From NCBI GenBank assembly GCA_038226175.1, contig JBBRQP010000070.1, positions 1 through 14,635 of the forward strand: a stretch of DNA of 14,635 nucleotides, given 5' to 3'. The notes below the pieces were generated by a model. The model made no database searches and had not been told where the DNA came from. It worked only from the letters and a program-made list of their open reading frames with translations. The DNA is from JBBRQP01 sp038226175 (GTDB taxonomy: Bacteria > Cyanobacteriota > Cyanobacteriia > Gloeobacterales > Anthocerotibacteraceae). This document shows, one piece after another, positions 7,668 through 13,599 of the stretch. Position 1 is the stretch's first letter. Each line of letters starts with the position of its first letter. The position numbers and the translations under genes were made by a program.

Positions 7668-8063
7668 GTGTCCCCATATCTGGTGATTTATGACGGTACG
7701 TGCAATCTCTGTGTGACCTTAGTTCAGTTTTTGGAGCAGCTTGACCAAGGCCAGAAGTTTGTCTATCTACCCATGCAAGACCCGCGCTGTCTGACCCAAT
7801 TTGCGATTACGCCAGCTAGTTGCGAAATGGGGATGTACCTACTCGACTTATCACACCCAGATATTCGTTGGCAAGGTGCTGATGCTGCCGAAGAAATCGG
7901 ACGGTTGTTGCCCTTGGGTAGCCTTTTTGTGGATCTTTACCGCCGTTTGCCGGGACTCAAAACTGTGGGAGATAATGTTTATGGCTTGGTACGTGATACC
8001 CGCTATGCCGTCTGGGGTAAGCGTGAGGAAATTTATATGAGTGCCAAAGGTCTAAAATTTTGA
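7668..8063 (+). CDS. DCC-family (DUF393) thiol-disulfide oxidoreductase-like protein
   Basis: Protein of 131 aa with the family hallmark Y-D-G-T-C-N-L-C at residues 8-15, a CxxC-type pair placed as in thioredoxin-like folds. The next segment, V-Q-F-L-E-Q-L-D, then F-V-Y-L-P-M-Q-D, is typical of DUF393. Members are thought to act on thiols or disulfides in the cytoplasm, but substrates are unknown. The start is a GTG at 7668; a GAGGTAAG stretch lies rather far upstream (7645-7652), so the start is not certain. The gene diverges from fabI across about 65 bases and converges on the alpha-E gene with only 13 bases between the stops. Confidence 0.82.
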   Translation: MSPYLVIYDGTCNLCVTLVQFLEQLDQGQKFVYLPMQDPRCLTQFAITPASCEMGMYLLDLSHPDIRWQGADAAEEIGRLLPLGSLFVDLYRRLPGLKTVGDNVYGLVRDTRYAVWGKREEIYMSAKGLKF

Positions 8064-8076
8064 CCCCTGCTTGCGG

Positions 8077-9069
8077 CTACTGCGTTTGAGTTTGCACTTG
8101 ACGCAAAGGAGCTGGGTAACTGAAATAAATATGATGGATATGAGCACCAATTAGATGCAAGGCCGCTTCGACTTCTTCTAGGTAAGCCACAACACCTTGT
8201 TCTTCTACTTCGGCTGAGGTGGTGTAGGCGAGATTAGCTTCCAAGCGTCCGGCTAAACGTTTGGCTTCATTGCCATGACCAAGAGGATGTTGTTTGACTA
8301 GAGCACAGAGGATTTTGTGCAGTGAATAAACGGAAGAACGTACCGAGCGGGGGGCTTCTGGGTGCAAAAGGATCAATTCCACCACATGTTCAGGTACTAG
8401 GGTTGCTTGGTAAACCTTGAGATACATCTCAAAACAGCTTACTGAGCGTAATAGTGAGTACCACTGCTGGGCTTCATGGGACGTGATGTGATCCATATCC
8501 ATGGTTGAGGCCGTGGCTTCGAGATAGCGATAGCGCACCGCGAGAATGCGCGTTACCTGCAAAGCCCGTTCGAGAAAGCGGCCTAGGCGCACAAAATGCC
8601 AGCCTGTTCCCCGCAATAAGGTGCTATTGACCAAGCCATAAACCAACTGAGATTGGTCTTTGATTTGCTCATAAAAATTTACCGCCTGTGCGTCGCCCAT
8701 GCCTTCCCAACGAACTTCGCGGATATCCAGATATAACCGATTGAGAGCAAGCCAAAGTTCTGAAGAAATCTGATCGCGGATACCTCGGGCATTTTCTCGC
8801 GCCTGGGTCAAACAAGAGAGGATTGAGTTGGGATTGAGTGGATCAAAGGTTAAATAATTTTCTACTTGGGCCGGATTAAGTTCGCCATAGAGCCGTTGAT
8901 AATTTTCGAGTTCACCCGTAATTTCTAAAATCATGCCCCAACCATTACTACCGTTGCTGTAGTTATCCAGCTGAGTCTGATAAAAATCAGCGACGACCCG
9001 AGCATTATTTTCTGATCGTTCCACATAGCGCCCTAGCCAATAGTGGTATTCCGCAATCCGACTCAACAT
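8077..9069 (-). CDS. Alpha-E domain-containing protein
   Basis: Helical protein of 330 aa that matches the alpha-E family over its full length. The N-terminus, M-L-S-R-I-A-E-Y-H-Y-W-L-G-R-Y-V-E-R-S-E-N-N-A-R, is the family's most conserved block. The rest is predicted all-alpha with no signal peptide or membrane segment. The biochemical role is unknown; in many bacteria these genes sit next to a circularly permuted ATP-grasp gene and a transglutaminase-like gene, suggesting a peptide-modifying system. Neither partner is adjacent here: the neighbours are a DCC protein and tmRNA. A GGAGAAA Shine-Dalgarno site precedes the ATG. Confidence 0.88.
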   Translation of the reverse strand: MLSRIAEYHYWLGRYVERSENNARVVADFYQTQLDNYSNGSNGWGMILEITGELENYQRLYGELNPAQVENYLTFDPLNPNSILSCLTQARENARGIRDQISSELWLALNRLYLDIREVRWEGMGDAQAVNFYEQIKDQSQLVYGLVNSTLLRGTGWHFVRLGRFLERALQVTRILAVRYRYLEATASTMDMDHITSHEAQQWYSLLRSVSCFEMYLKVYQATLVPEHVVELILLHPEAPRSVRSSVYSLHKILCALVKQHPLGHGNEAKRLAGRLEANLAYTTSAEVEEQGVVAYLEEVEAALHLIGAHIHHIYFSYPAPLRQVQTQTQ

Positions 9070-9153
9070 GCAGCTTTTCTCCGTATCCTGCGGCTATCTT
9101 ACCCTGTGTGTTAATGCGTCAATGTAGTTTTGCTGCAATAAGCACAAATTATT

Positions 9154-9526
9154 TGGTGGAGCTGAGGGGAGTCGAACCCCTGTCCATCCGTAGCTATTGA
9201 CCATTCATTCATCCACAGGCTTGTCTCTGCTGACCCTTAGAGCGGGGTTCTCCACCCGGAGACGGGGTTTTTTCGGTGATCTTAGTTAGGAGACGACCGA
9301 AAGCGTCATCCTAGAGCAACCGATAGGGGTTTGTCCACTCAGCTTATCGGTGTGACCGAGTGAACCTCTCAAGTCTTTTGGACTTAAGCTACGGCTAGCG
9401 CAGCTTTACGAGAGAAGGGTACGATGTTGTTCGCATGTACGTTGTTTTGATCTGAGTTTACGGGATTCGGATCCGCCCGGCCTGCATGAAGGGGGTTCGC
9501 TAGAATGTCGAAACCGTTTCAGCCCC
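9154..9526 (-). ncRNA. ssrA: Transfer-messenger RNA (tmRNA)
   Basis: Rescues stalled ribosomes by acting first as an alanine tRNA and then as a short mRNA that adds a degradation tag. This is the one-piece form, 373 nt. The 5' end is GGGGCTGAAACGGTTTCGAC. The 3' end has the T-arm GGTTCGACTCC and an encoded CCA. The acceptor stem pairs over seven bases with a G3-U wobble, the alanine identity element. The tag frame (9434 down to 9384) reads ANNIVPFSRKAALAVA and then TAA, close to other cyanobacterial and plastid tags. A T-arm-like 3' domain and pseudoknot-rich middle section are present by layout, though I did not fold them fully. Confidence 0.97.
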
Positions 9527-9538
9527 ATGACTTTTCCT

Positions 9539-9544
9539 ATTATA
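9539..9544 (-). promoter_or_regulatory. -10 box of the tmRNA promoter
   Basis: A perfect TATAAT on the minus strand, 12 bases before the mature tmRNA 5' end. This fits a short precursor leader removed by RNase P. No good -35 is seen 16-18 bases further upstream. Confidence 0.6.
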
Positions 9545-9571
9545 AGCCCACGACAAGCGACACTCACGGAC

Positions 9572-9600
9572 TTTTGCAATAGATAGAGAAATGTTATGAT
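9572..9600 (+). promoter_or_regulatory. Probable thiC promoter
   Basis: A -10 TATGAT (9595-9600) lies 17 bases after TTTTGC (9572-9577). It would start RNA near 9607, just before the riboswitch aptamer. The -35 match is weak, so the assignment rests mainly on the -10 and its position. Confidence 0.5.
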
Positions 9601-9607
9601 TACGTCC

Positions 9608-9686
9608 AAGCTAGGGGTGTCTGGACTTCCAGGCTGAGAATAAACCCTGAGAACCTGAACCAGTTCACACTGGCGGAGGGAAGCGG
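9608..9686 (+). promoter_or_regulatory. TPP riboswitch (THI element)
   Basis: The aptamer has the conserved THI-box blocks in order: CTAGGGGTG (from 9611), a short P3 hairpin CTGG-actt-CCAG, GCTGAGA, ACCCTGAGAACCTGA, a P4/P5 arm with CCAG and CTGG, and GGCGGAGGGAAGC closing P1 (GCT 9610-9612 with AGC 9682-9684). It binds thiamine pyrophosphate and lowers expression of the downstream gene. Only about ten bases separate the aptamer from the Shine-Dalgarno AGGAG (9694-9698), and no terminator hairpin is visible, so control of translation initiation is more likely than of transcription. Confidence 0.96.
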
Positions 9687-9705
9687 TCATTATAGGAGTC
9701 ACCAC

Positions 9706-11088
9706 ATGCGTACATCATGGATTGCTCGCCGTGCGGGTCAAGCAAACGTTTCTCAAATGCACTATGCCCGTCAAGGCGTGATCACCGAAGAGATGCGCTA
9801 CGTGGCGCAACGCGAAAACCTGCCGATTGAATTGATTTGTGCGGAAGTGGCGCGCGGGCGCATGATTATCCCAGCCAATATCAATCACCCGAATCTCGAA
9901 CCCATGGCGATTGGGGTGGCGAGTAGATGTAAAGTTAATGCCAATATCGGCGCGTCGCCCAATAGCTCTAATCTTGCCGAAGAAGTCGCTAAACTTGATC
10001 TCGCGGTCAAATATGGAGCCGATACGGTCATGGACTTGTCCACAGGCGGCGGCGATCTCGATGCAATTCGCACAGCAATTATTAAGGCTTCTCCTGTTCC
10101 GATTGGGACAGTGCCGATTTATCAAGCCATGGAAGCGGTTCATGGCAACATGGACAAATTGACCGCCGAAGTTTTTCTAGATGTGATCGAAAAACATGCC
10201 AAACAGGGCGTAGATTACATGACCATCCATGCGGGAATTTTAATCGAGCATTTACCCCTCGTGCGCAACCGTTTGACGGGTATTGTATCGCGTGGTGGCG
10301 GTATTTTAGCGCAGTGGATGTTGCACTATCACCAACAAAACCCGCTTTATACGCATTTTGACGACATTATTGAGATCTTCAAAAAGTACGATGTGTCCTT
10401 TAGTCTCGGTGATTCCTTGCGTCCTGGTTGCCTGCATGATGCCTCCGATGCAGCGCAGTTTGCCGAACTCAAAACCCTTGGTCAACTGACGCGCCGTGCC
10501 TGGGAGCATGATGTCCAGGTGATGGTCGAAGGGCCGGGTCATGTGCCGATGGATCAAATCGAGATGAATGTCAAAAAGCAAATGGAAGAATGCTCCGAAG
10601 CACCTTTCTATGTACTTGGTCCCTTGGTAACCGATATTGCACCCGGTTATGACCACATTACCTCAGCGATTGGTGCGGCCTTAGCTGGCTGGCACGGTAC
10701 GGCAATGCTCTGCTACGTTACGCCCAAAGAACATCTGGGCTTACCTAATGCCGAAGATGTGCGTAATGGCATGATTGCTTACAAAATTGCTGCCCATGCC
10801 GCTGACATCGCGCGTGGTCGTGCCGGGGCGCGTGACCGTGATGACGCACTCTCGACAGCGCGCTACAATTTCGACTGGAACCAGCAATTCGCGCTCTCAC
10901 TTGATCCCGAACGCGCTCAGGAATATCACGACGAGACACTCCCGGCAGATATTTATAAAACCGCCGAGTTTTGCTCGATGTGTGGCCCTAAGTTCTGTCC
11001 AATGCAGACCAAAGTCGATGCTGATGCCCTGAGTGAGCTCGAAAAATATCTCAATCAAGCTAAAGTCTTGGTTTCGCCCCAGGAGTAG
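9706..11088 (+). CDS. thiC: Phosphomethylpyrimidine synthase ThiC
   Basis: Radical SAM enzyme that converts aminoimidazole ribotide into hydroxymethylpyrimidine phosphate, the pyrimidine half of thiamine. It acts in the cytoplasm with a [4Fe-4S] cluster. The cluster motif C-x2-C-x4-C is at Cys423, Cys426 and Cys431 near the C-terminus, as in the family. The protein is 460 aa, the short form seen in cyanobacteria, lacking the N-terminal domain of the ~630 aa enterobacterial enzyme. Strong internal blocks include T-I-H-A-G, S-L-G-D-S-L-R-P-G and E-G-P-G-H-V-P. The ATG has AGGAG seven bases upstream and is controlled by the TPP riboswitch just before it. A strong intrinsic terminator follows, so thiC is transcribed alone. 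Confidence 0.97.
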   Translation: MRTSWIARRAGQANVSQMHYARQGVITEEMRYVAQRENLPIELICAEVARGRMIIPANINHPNLEPMAIGVASRCKVNANIGASPNSSNLAEEVAKLDLAVKYGADTVMDLSTGGGDLDAIRTAIIKASPVPIGTVPIYQAMEAVHGNMDKLTAEVFLDVIEKHAKQGVDYMTIHAGILIEHLPLVRNRLTGIVSRGGGILAQWMLHYHQQNPLYTHFDDIIEIFKKYDVSFSLGDSLRPGCLHDASDAAQFAELKTLGQLTRRAWEHDVQVMVEGPGHVPMDQIEMNVKKQMEECSEAPFYVLGPLVTDIAPGYDHITSAIGAALAGWHGTAMLCYVTPKEHLGLPNAEDVRNGMIAYKIAAHAADIARGRAGARDRDDALSTARYNFDWNQQFALSLDPERAQEYHDETLPADIYKTAEFCSMCGPKFCPMQTKVDADALSELEKYLNQAKVLVSPQE

Positions 11089-11105
11089 CACTAGTTCTGG
11101 CATAG

Positions 11106-11141
11106 AGACTGATGTCATAGCCGCCATCAGTCTTTTTTTTT
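11106..11141 (+). terminator. Intrinsic terminator after thiC
   Basis: A perfect 9 bp stem AGACTGATG / CATCAGTCT with a 10-base loop, followed by nine T residues, beginning 17 bases after the thiC stop. This is the clearest Rho-independent terminator in the window. Confidence 0.93.
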
Positions 11142-11167
11142 GTGAGAGCTAACGGGACGCATAATTT

Positions 11168-11196
11168 TTGTTGAAAAGCAGTTCAGAACATATGCT
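11168..11196 (+). promoter_or_regulatory. Probable promoter of the rpmG-rpsR run
   Basis: TTGTTG (11168-11173) and TATGCT (11191-11196) are separated by exactly 17 bases. They lie between the thiC terminator and rpmG, giving an RNA start near 11203 and a leader of about 28 bases. Confidence 0.55.
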
Positions 11197-11230
11197 AATC
11201 TAAAAGACTGTCAAGATTCGTGACCGTACC

Positions 11231-11422
11231 ATGGCCAAACCAGGCGCTCGCATTATCATTACCCTTGAATGTACCGAATGTCGCACCAATGCTGACAAGC
11301 GGAAGCCCGGGGTATCTCGCTACACCAGTACCAAAAATAAACGCAACACCACAGGCCGTCTCGAACTCAAGAAGTTCTGCGCCTATTGCAATAAACACAC
11401 CGTTCACAAAGAGACCAAATAG
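11231..11422 (+). CDS. rpmG: 50S ribosomal protein L33
   Basis: Component of the large ribosomal subunit near the E site. The 63 aa protein matches L33 throughout: start M-A-K-P-G-A-R, central Y-T-S-T-K-N-K-R-N-T-T and E-L-K-K-F-C. It is the zinc-binding version, with two CxxC pairs at Cys14/Cys17 and Cys50/Cys53. No good Shine-Dalgarno site precedes the ATG. rpsR starts two bases after its stop, an arrangement common in cyanobacteria and plastids. Confidence 0.95.
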   Translation: MAKPGARIIITLECTECRTNADKRKPGVSRYTSTKNKRNTTGRLELKKFCAYCNKHTVHKETK

Positions 11423-11424
11423 CC

Positions 11425-11679
11425 ATGTTTGAACGCACACCCCGCGACCAGGGCAGCATGACGGGCGGACTTTCTCGCAAACGGGTTTCACCAATCCCGC
11501 CAAAAGACAAAATTGACTATAAGGATGTAGACCTGCTCAAAAAATACATCACTGAGCGCGGCAAGATTTTACCCAGGCGGGTGACGGGTCTAACCGCCAA
11601 GCAACAACGTGATCTGACCGTCGCCATCAAGCGCGCCCGTATCATGGCTCTGTTACCCTTTGTGAATCAAGAAGGTTAA
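11425..11679 (+). CDS. rpsR: 30S ribosomal protein S18
   Basis: Small-subunit protein that binds beside S6 on the 16S platform. The 84 aa protein carries the S18 core I-D-Y-K-D-V-D-L-L-K-K-Y-I-T-E-R-G-K-I and the R-x-T-G-L-x-A-K-Q-Q-R-D-L-T motif, then I-K-R-A-R-I-M-A-L-L-P-F. It sits two bases after rpmG and is almost certainly co-transcribed and translationally coupled with it. No S6 gene or terminator is nearby, so transcription may continue into ftrC 58 bases downstream. Confidence 0.96.
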   Translation: MFERTPRDQGSMTGGLSRKRVSPIPPKDKIDYKDVDLLKKYITERGKILPRRVTGLTAKQQRDLTVAIKRARIMALLPFVNQEG

Positions 11680-11737
11680 ACCATCGTCTCGGTTCAAACC
11701 AGATATATAGTGGAAAGAATAAGACACGAGGCTAGCA

Positions 11738-12085
11738 ATGGAACGGGGCGAAAACAAGTCCAGCAAGGAAAGTTTCGAGGCGATGATCCATTTCTCGGAA
11801 CAGTATGCCCGTAAGTCAGGAACCTACTTTTGCTCGGATCAGACCGTTACTTCTGCTGTGATCGAGGGTCTTGCCAAAAATAAAGATGAACTTGGCTCAC
11901 CCCTTTGTCCGTGTCGCTTTTATCCCGATAAAGAGGCCGAAGTCAAAGTTGCCTATTGGAATTGCCCTTGTGTACCGATGCGGGAACGCAAAGAATGCCA
12001 TTGTCTACTTTTCCTTACCGAAGAGCATCCTTTTGTGGGAGCTAGCCAGATCTTTGAACGGGTCGAAGTGACCTATCATGACTGA
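11738..12085 (+). CDS. ftrC: Ferredoxin-thioredoxin reductase, catalytic (beta) chain
   Basis: Uses electrons from photosynthetically reduced ferredoxin to open the disulfide of thioredoxins, so carrying the light signal to target enzymes. It works as a heterodimer with the variable (alpha) chain, whose gene is not in this window. The 115 aa protein shows the full cysteine signature CPC-x16-CPC-x8-CHC at residues 57-59, 76-78 and 87-89. By analogy with spinach FTR, four of these cysteines hold the [4Fe-4S] cluster and two form the redox-active disulfide. A GAGG site lies eight bases before the ATG. Its stop overlaps the next gene's start in a TGATG junction, implying coupled translation. Presence of this gene supports an oxygenic phototroph. 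Confidence 0.97.
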   Translation: MERGENKSSKESFEAMIHFSEQYARKSGTYFCSDQTVTSAVIEGLAKNKDELGSPLCPCRFYPDKEAEVKVAYWNCPCVPMRERKECHCLLFLTEEHPFVGASQIFERVEVTYHD

Positions 12086-12453
12086 TGCCTGAAGCATTTT
12101 GGCAAGGGCTCGAGGAATTTAATCGACAGGAATTCTATGCTTGTCACGATACCCTAGAGCCTTTGTGGATCGAGGCTAATCAGCCATTGCGATTTTTTTA
12201 TCAAGGCATATTGCAGCTCGCAGTCGCCTATTATCATCTGCATAACCAAAATTGGCAGGGTGCTGTGACTTTGTTGGGTCAGGGTCTCCAAAGACTGGAT
12301 TATTTTTTGCCCGAGTACGTAGGGGTCAATGTTCAAGCTCTTGTGAGCCAAAGTTCAGCAATTTTGCAGCAGTTACACCAATTACCCGGTCAGGATTTAC
12401 AGCATTTTAGCTGTCAGTTACCCCAAATTGATTACGATGTTCATCACCTTTGA
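12085..12453 (+). CDS. DUF309 family protein
   Basis: Small helical protein of 122 aa with the DUF309 signature near the N-terminus: E-F-N-R-Q-E-F-Y-A-C-H-D-T-L-E-P-L-W, including the conserved His21 and Glu25 pair that gives the family its recognisable pattern. The next helices, F-Y-Q-G-I-L-Q-L-A-V-A-Y-Y-H, match the second family block. The function is unknown; no signal peptide or membrane segment is present. The ATG overlaps the ftrC stop by one base and the 3' end overlaps the start of tmk by 17 bases, so all three are likely translated from one mRNA. Confidence 0.88.
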   Translation: MPEAFWQGLEEFNRQEFYACHDTLEPLWIEANQPLRFFYQGILQLAVAYYHLHNQNWQGAVTLLGQGLQRLDYFLPEYVGVNVQALVSQSSAILQQLHQLPGQDLQHFSCQLPQIDYDVHHL

Positions 12454-13045
12454 GGGCGGCGAGGGCGCGGGCAAGTCCACCCAAATTGCCAAGACTATGG
12501 CTTGGTTAGAGAGTCTGGGATACTCGGTGTTGCTCACCCGTGAACCGGGCGGTACACCGCTCGGGCAAGAGATACGCCGCATTTTACTGCACTCAGAAGA
12601 GCCGATTATGGCGACCACGGAAGTACTCCTATTTGCGGCTGACCGCGCACAGCACGTAACTTCGGTGATTAGACCCGCCCTAGCTGATGGCAAGATTGTC
12701 TTATGTGACCGTTATGCCGACTCAACCTTAGCCTATCAGGGGTATGGCAGGGGCATAAGCACAGACCAACTCATGCTGATCAATCAGATTGCAACCTGTG
12801 GTCTGGTGCCTGATCTAACGCTTTGGTTGGATGTCCCCGTGATCATAGGACGTGAACGAGCAAGCCGTGTCAAACAACCTGATCGCATGGAAGCCGACAC
12901 CCAAGCATTTCATGAGCGGATTCGGGAAGGATTTCAGGAATTGTATCGCCAATACCCTGAACGTATTGTGCGTATTGACGCAAGCAAGACCATCGAAGAA
13001 GTTTTTGGGGCGATCAAATCACGCCTCATCACACGGATAACCTAA
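12437..13045 (+). CDS. tmk: Thymidylate kinase
   Basis: Phosphorylates dTMP to dTDP with ATP, an essential step toward dTTP in the cytoplasm. The 202 aa protein starts at ATG 12437 with the P-loop almost at once, G-G-E-G-A-G-K-S-T at 7-15. It then has T-R-E-P-G-G-T (34-40), A-A-D-R (67-70), the D-R-Y motif (91-93) followed by D-S-T-L-A-Y-Q-G, and a LID region with R-E-R-A-S-R around 129-134. A TTG nine bases upstream is possible but gives a less typical N-terminus. The start lies inside the end of the DUF309 gene and the stop overlaps that of convergent DUF4404. Confidence 0.96.
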   Translation: MFITFEGGEGAGKSTQIAKTMAWLESLGYSVLLTREPGGTPLGQEIRRILLHSEEPIMATTEVLLFAADRAQHVTSVIRPALADGKIVLCDRYADSTLAYQGYGRGISTDQLMLINQIATCGLVPDLTLWLDVPVIIGRERASRVKQPDRMEADTQAFHERIREGFQELYRQYPERIVRIDASKTIEEVFGAIKSRLITRIT

Positions 13046-13287
13046 ACGCCTGCACTCCCTAGAGTTTCCAAAACCTTTGCCAAAAAGCCCGTCATATTGG
13101 GATGACTAACTTCAAATTCACCAATGCTTTGTTCCAAACGCTCTTGTACCGAAGGCTTATCAAGTACTGAGTCTTTGATGTCGGTCACAAGCTGCTGTAA
13201 ATGGACACGAGTTGTCGTGTCTAAGGTCTCGGCTTGGTCGAGCTCAGCTTGAAGCTGTTCGATTAACTGAGCGAGGTCTTCATGCAT
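13042..13287 (-). CDS. DUF4404 family protein
   Basis: Small acidic, probably all-helical protein of 81 aa that fits DUF4404 in length and layout. It starts M-H-E-D-L-A-Q-L-I-E-Q-L-Q-A-E-L with regular heptad-like leucines that suggest a coiled coil over the first 40 residues. A middle V-T-D-I-K-D and an F-E-V-S-H-P turn follow near the C-terminus. The function is unknown. A GGAAA stretch precedes the ATG. The stop codon shares bases with the tmk stop (CTAA), and upstream it diverges from the rRNA operon across a gap of about 310 bases. Confidence 0.78.
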   Translation of the reverse strand: MHEDLAQLIEQLQAELDQAETLDTTTRVHLQQLVTDIKDSVLDKPSVQERLEQSIGEFEVSHPNMTGFLAKVLETLGSAGV

Positions 13288-13323
13288 GATGCTTTTCCAC
13301 TATTGCGTGCAGGATACCTTTCA

Positions 13324-13378
13324 TTATCTCTCTTTTAGAAAGACTTGCGATCGCTGAAACCCTTTCTCAGAGAGATAA
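13324..13378. repeat. Long inverted repeat with a HIP1 octamer in its loop
   Basis: TTATCTCTCT (13324-13333) pairs perfectly with AGAGAGATAA (13369-13378). An inner stem, AGAAAG (13337-13342) with CTTTCT (13362-13367), continues it. The 19-base loop holds the cyanobacterial HIP1 palindrome GCGATCGC (13347-13354). It lies between the DUF4404 start and the rRNA promoter. No T-tract follows, so it is not an obvious terminator. Confidence 0.7.
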
Positions 13379-13412
13379 ATAAGCCTTATCTAAAAATACT
13401 TCTACAAAATGC

Positions 13413-13442
13413 TTGACATAGCCTGACGTGTCTTGTTATGTT
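13413..13442 (+). promoter_or_regulatory. Probable rRNA operon promoter
   Basis: A perfect -35 TTGACA (13413-13418) and a -10 TATGTT (13437-13442) are 18 bases apart. A TG-n extension sits just before the -10. RNA would start near 13449, about 150 bases before 16S, which is a typical leader length. Other promoters further upstream are possible. Confidence 0.7.
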
Positions 13443-13494
13443 TAATAAGCCCGAGAGGGAGCCGAACCTTAAAAACAGAATAACCTGAAAGCTC

Positions 13495-13588
13495 AAGTAA
13501 GAAAGACCTGAAGTCAATTTACTTTGAAAGCGTCTTCGGACGCTGAATTCGTGTCGGAATTTTTTCCGATACAAGGCTAAGAGAGCCT
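13495..13588 (+). other. Structured rRNA leader with boxA-like antitermination signal
   Basis: Four features are stacked here. AAGTAA (13495-13500) can pair with TTACTT (13519-13524) as a boxB-like stem. TTACTTTGAAA (13519-13529) resembles the NusB/S10-binding boxA of bacterial rRNA leaders. Directly after it is AGCGTC-TTCG-GACGCT (13529-13544), a 6 bp hairpin with a stable UUCG tetraloop. Then GTGTCGGAA-TTTT-TTCCGATAC (13551-13572), a 9 bp stem with one wobble, and AGGCT-AAGAG-AGCCT (13574-13588). Their roles in antitermination and 16S processing are inferred. Confidence 0.55.
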
Positions 13589-13599
13589 CAAACACCTCT

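Noticed and set aside
7603..7677. Longer FabI starting at 7677
   Set aside because: It overlaps the divergent DCC gene and shifts catalytic residues away from the standard numbering; GTG 7602 restores Tyr156 and Lys163.
9624..9700. Pairing of GAC-T-TCC (9624-9630) with GGAGTC (9695-9700) as an anti-Shine-Dalgarno switch
   Set aside because: It needs a bulge and would compete with P3 of the aptamer, so masking would occur in the ligand-free state. That is the opposite of TPP repression. Likely coincidence.
9406..9705. Minus-strand 99-codon open frame over tmRNA and the riboswitch
   Set aside because: It lies within the tmRNA gene and antisense to the TPP aptamer; both RNA assignments are certain and the peptide has no recognisable features.
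13386..13595. Minus-strand 69-codon open frame across the rRNA promoter and leader
   Set aside because: Covers the promoter and structured leader, has no ribosome-binding site and shows a peptide of low-information, basic composition.
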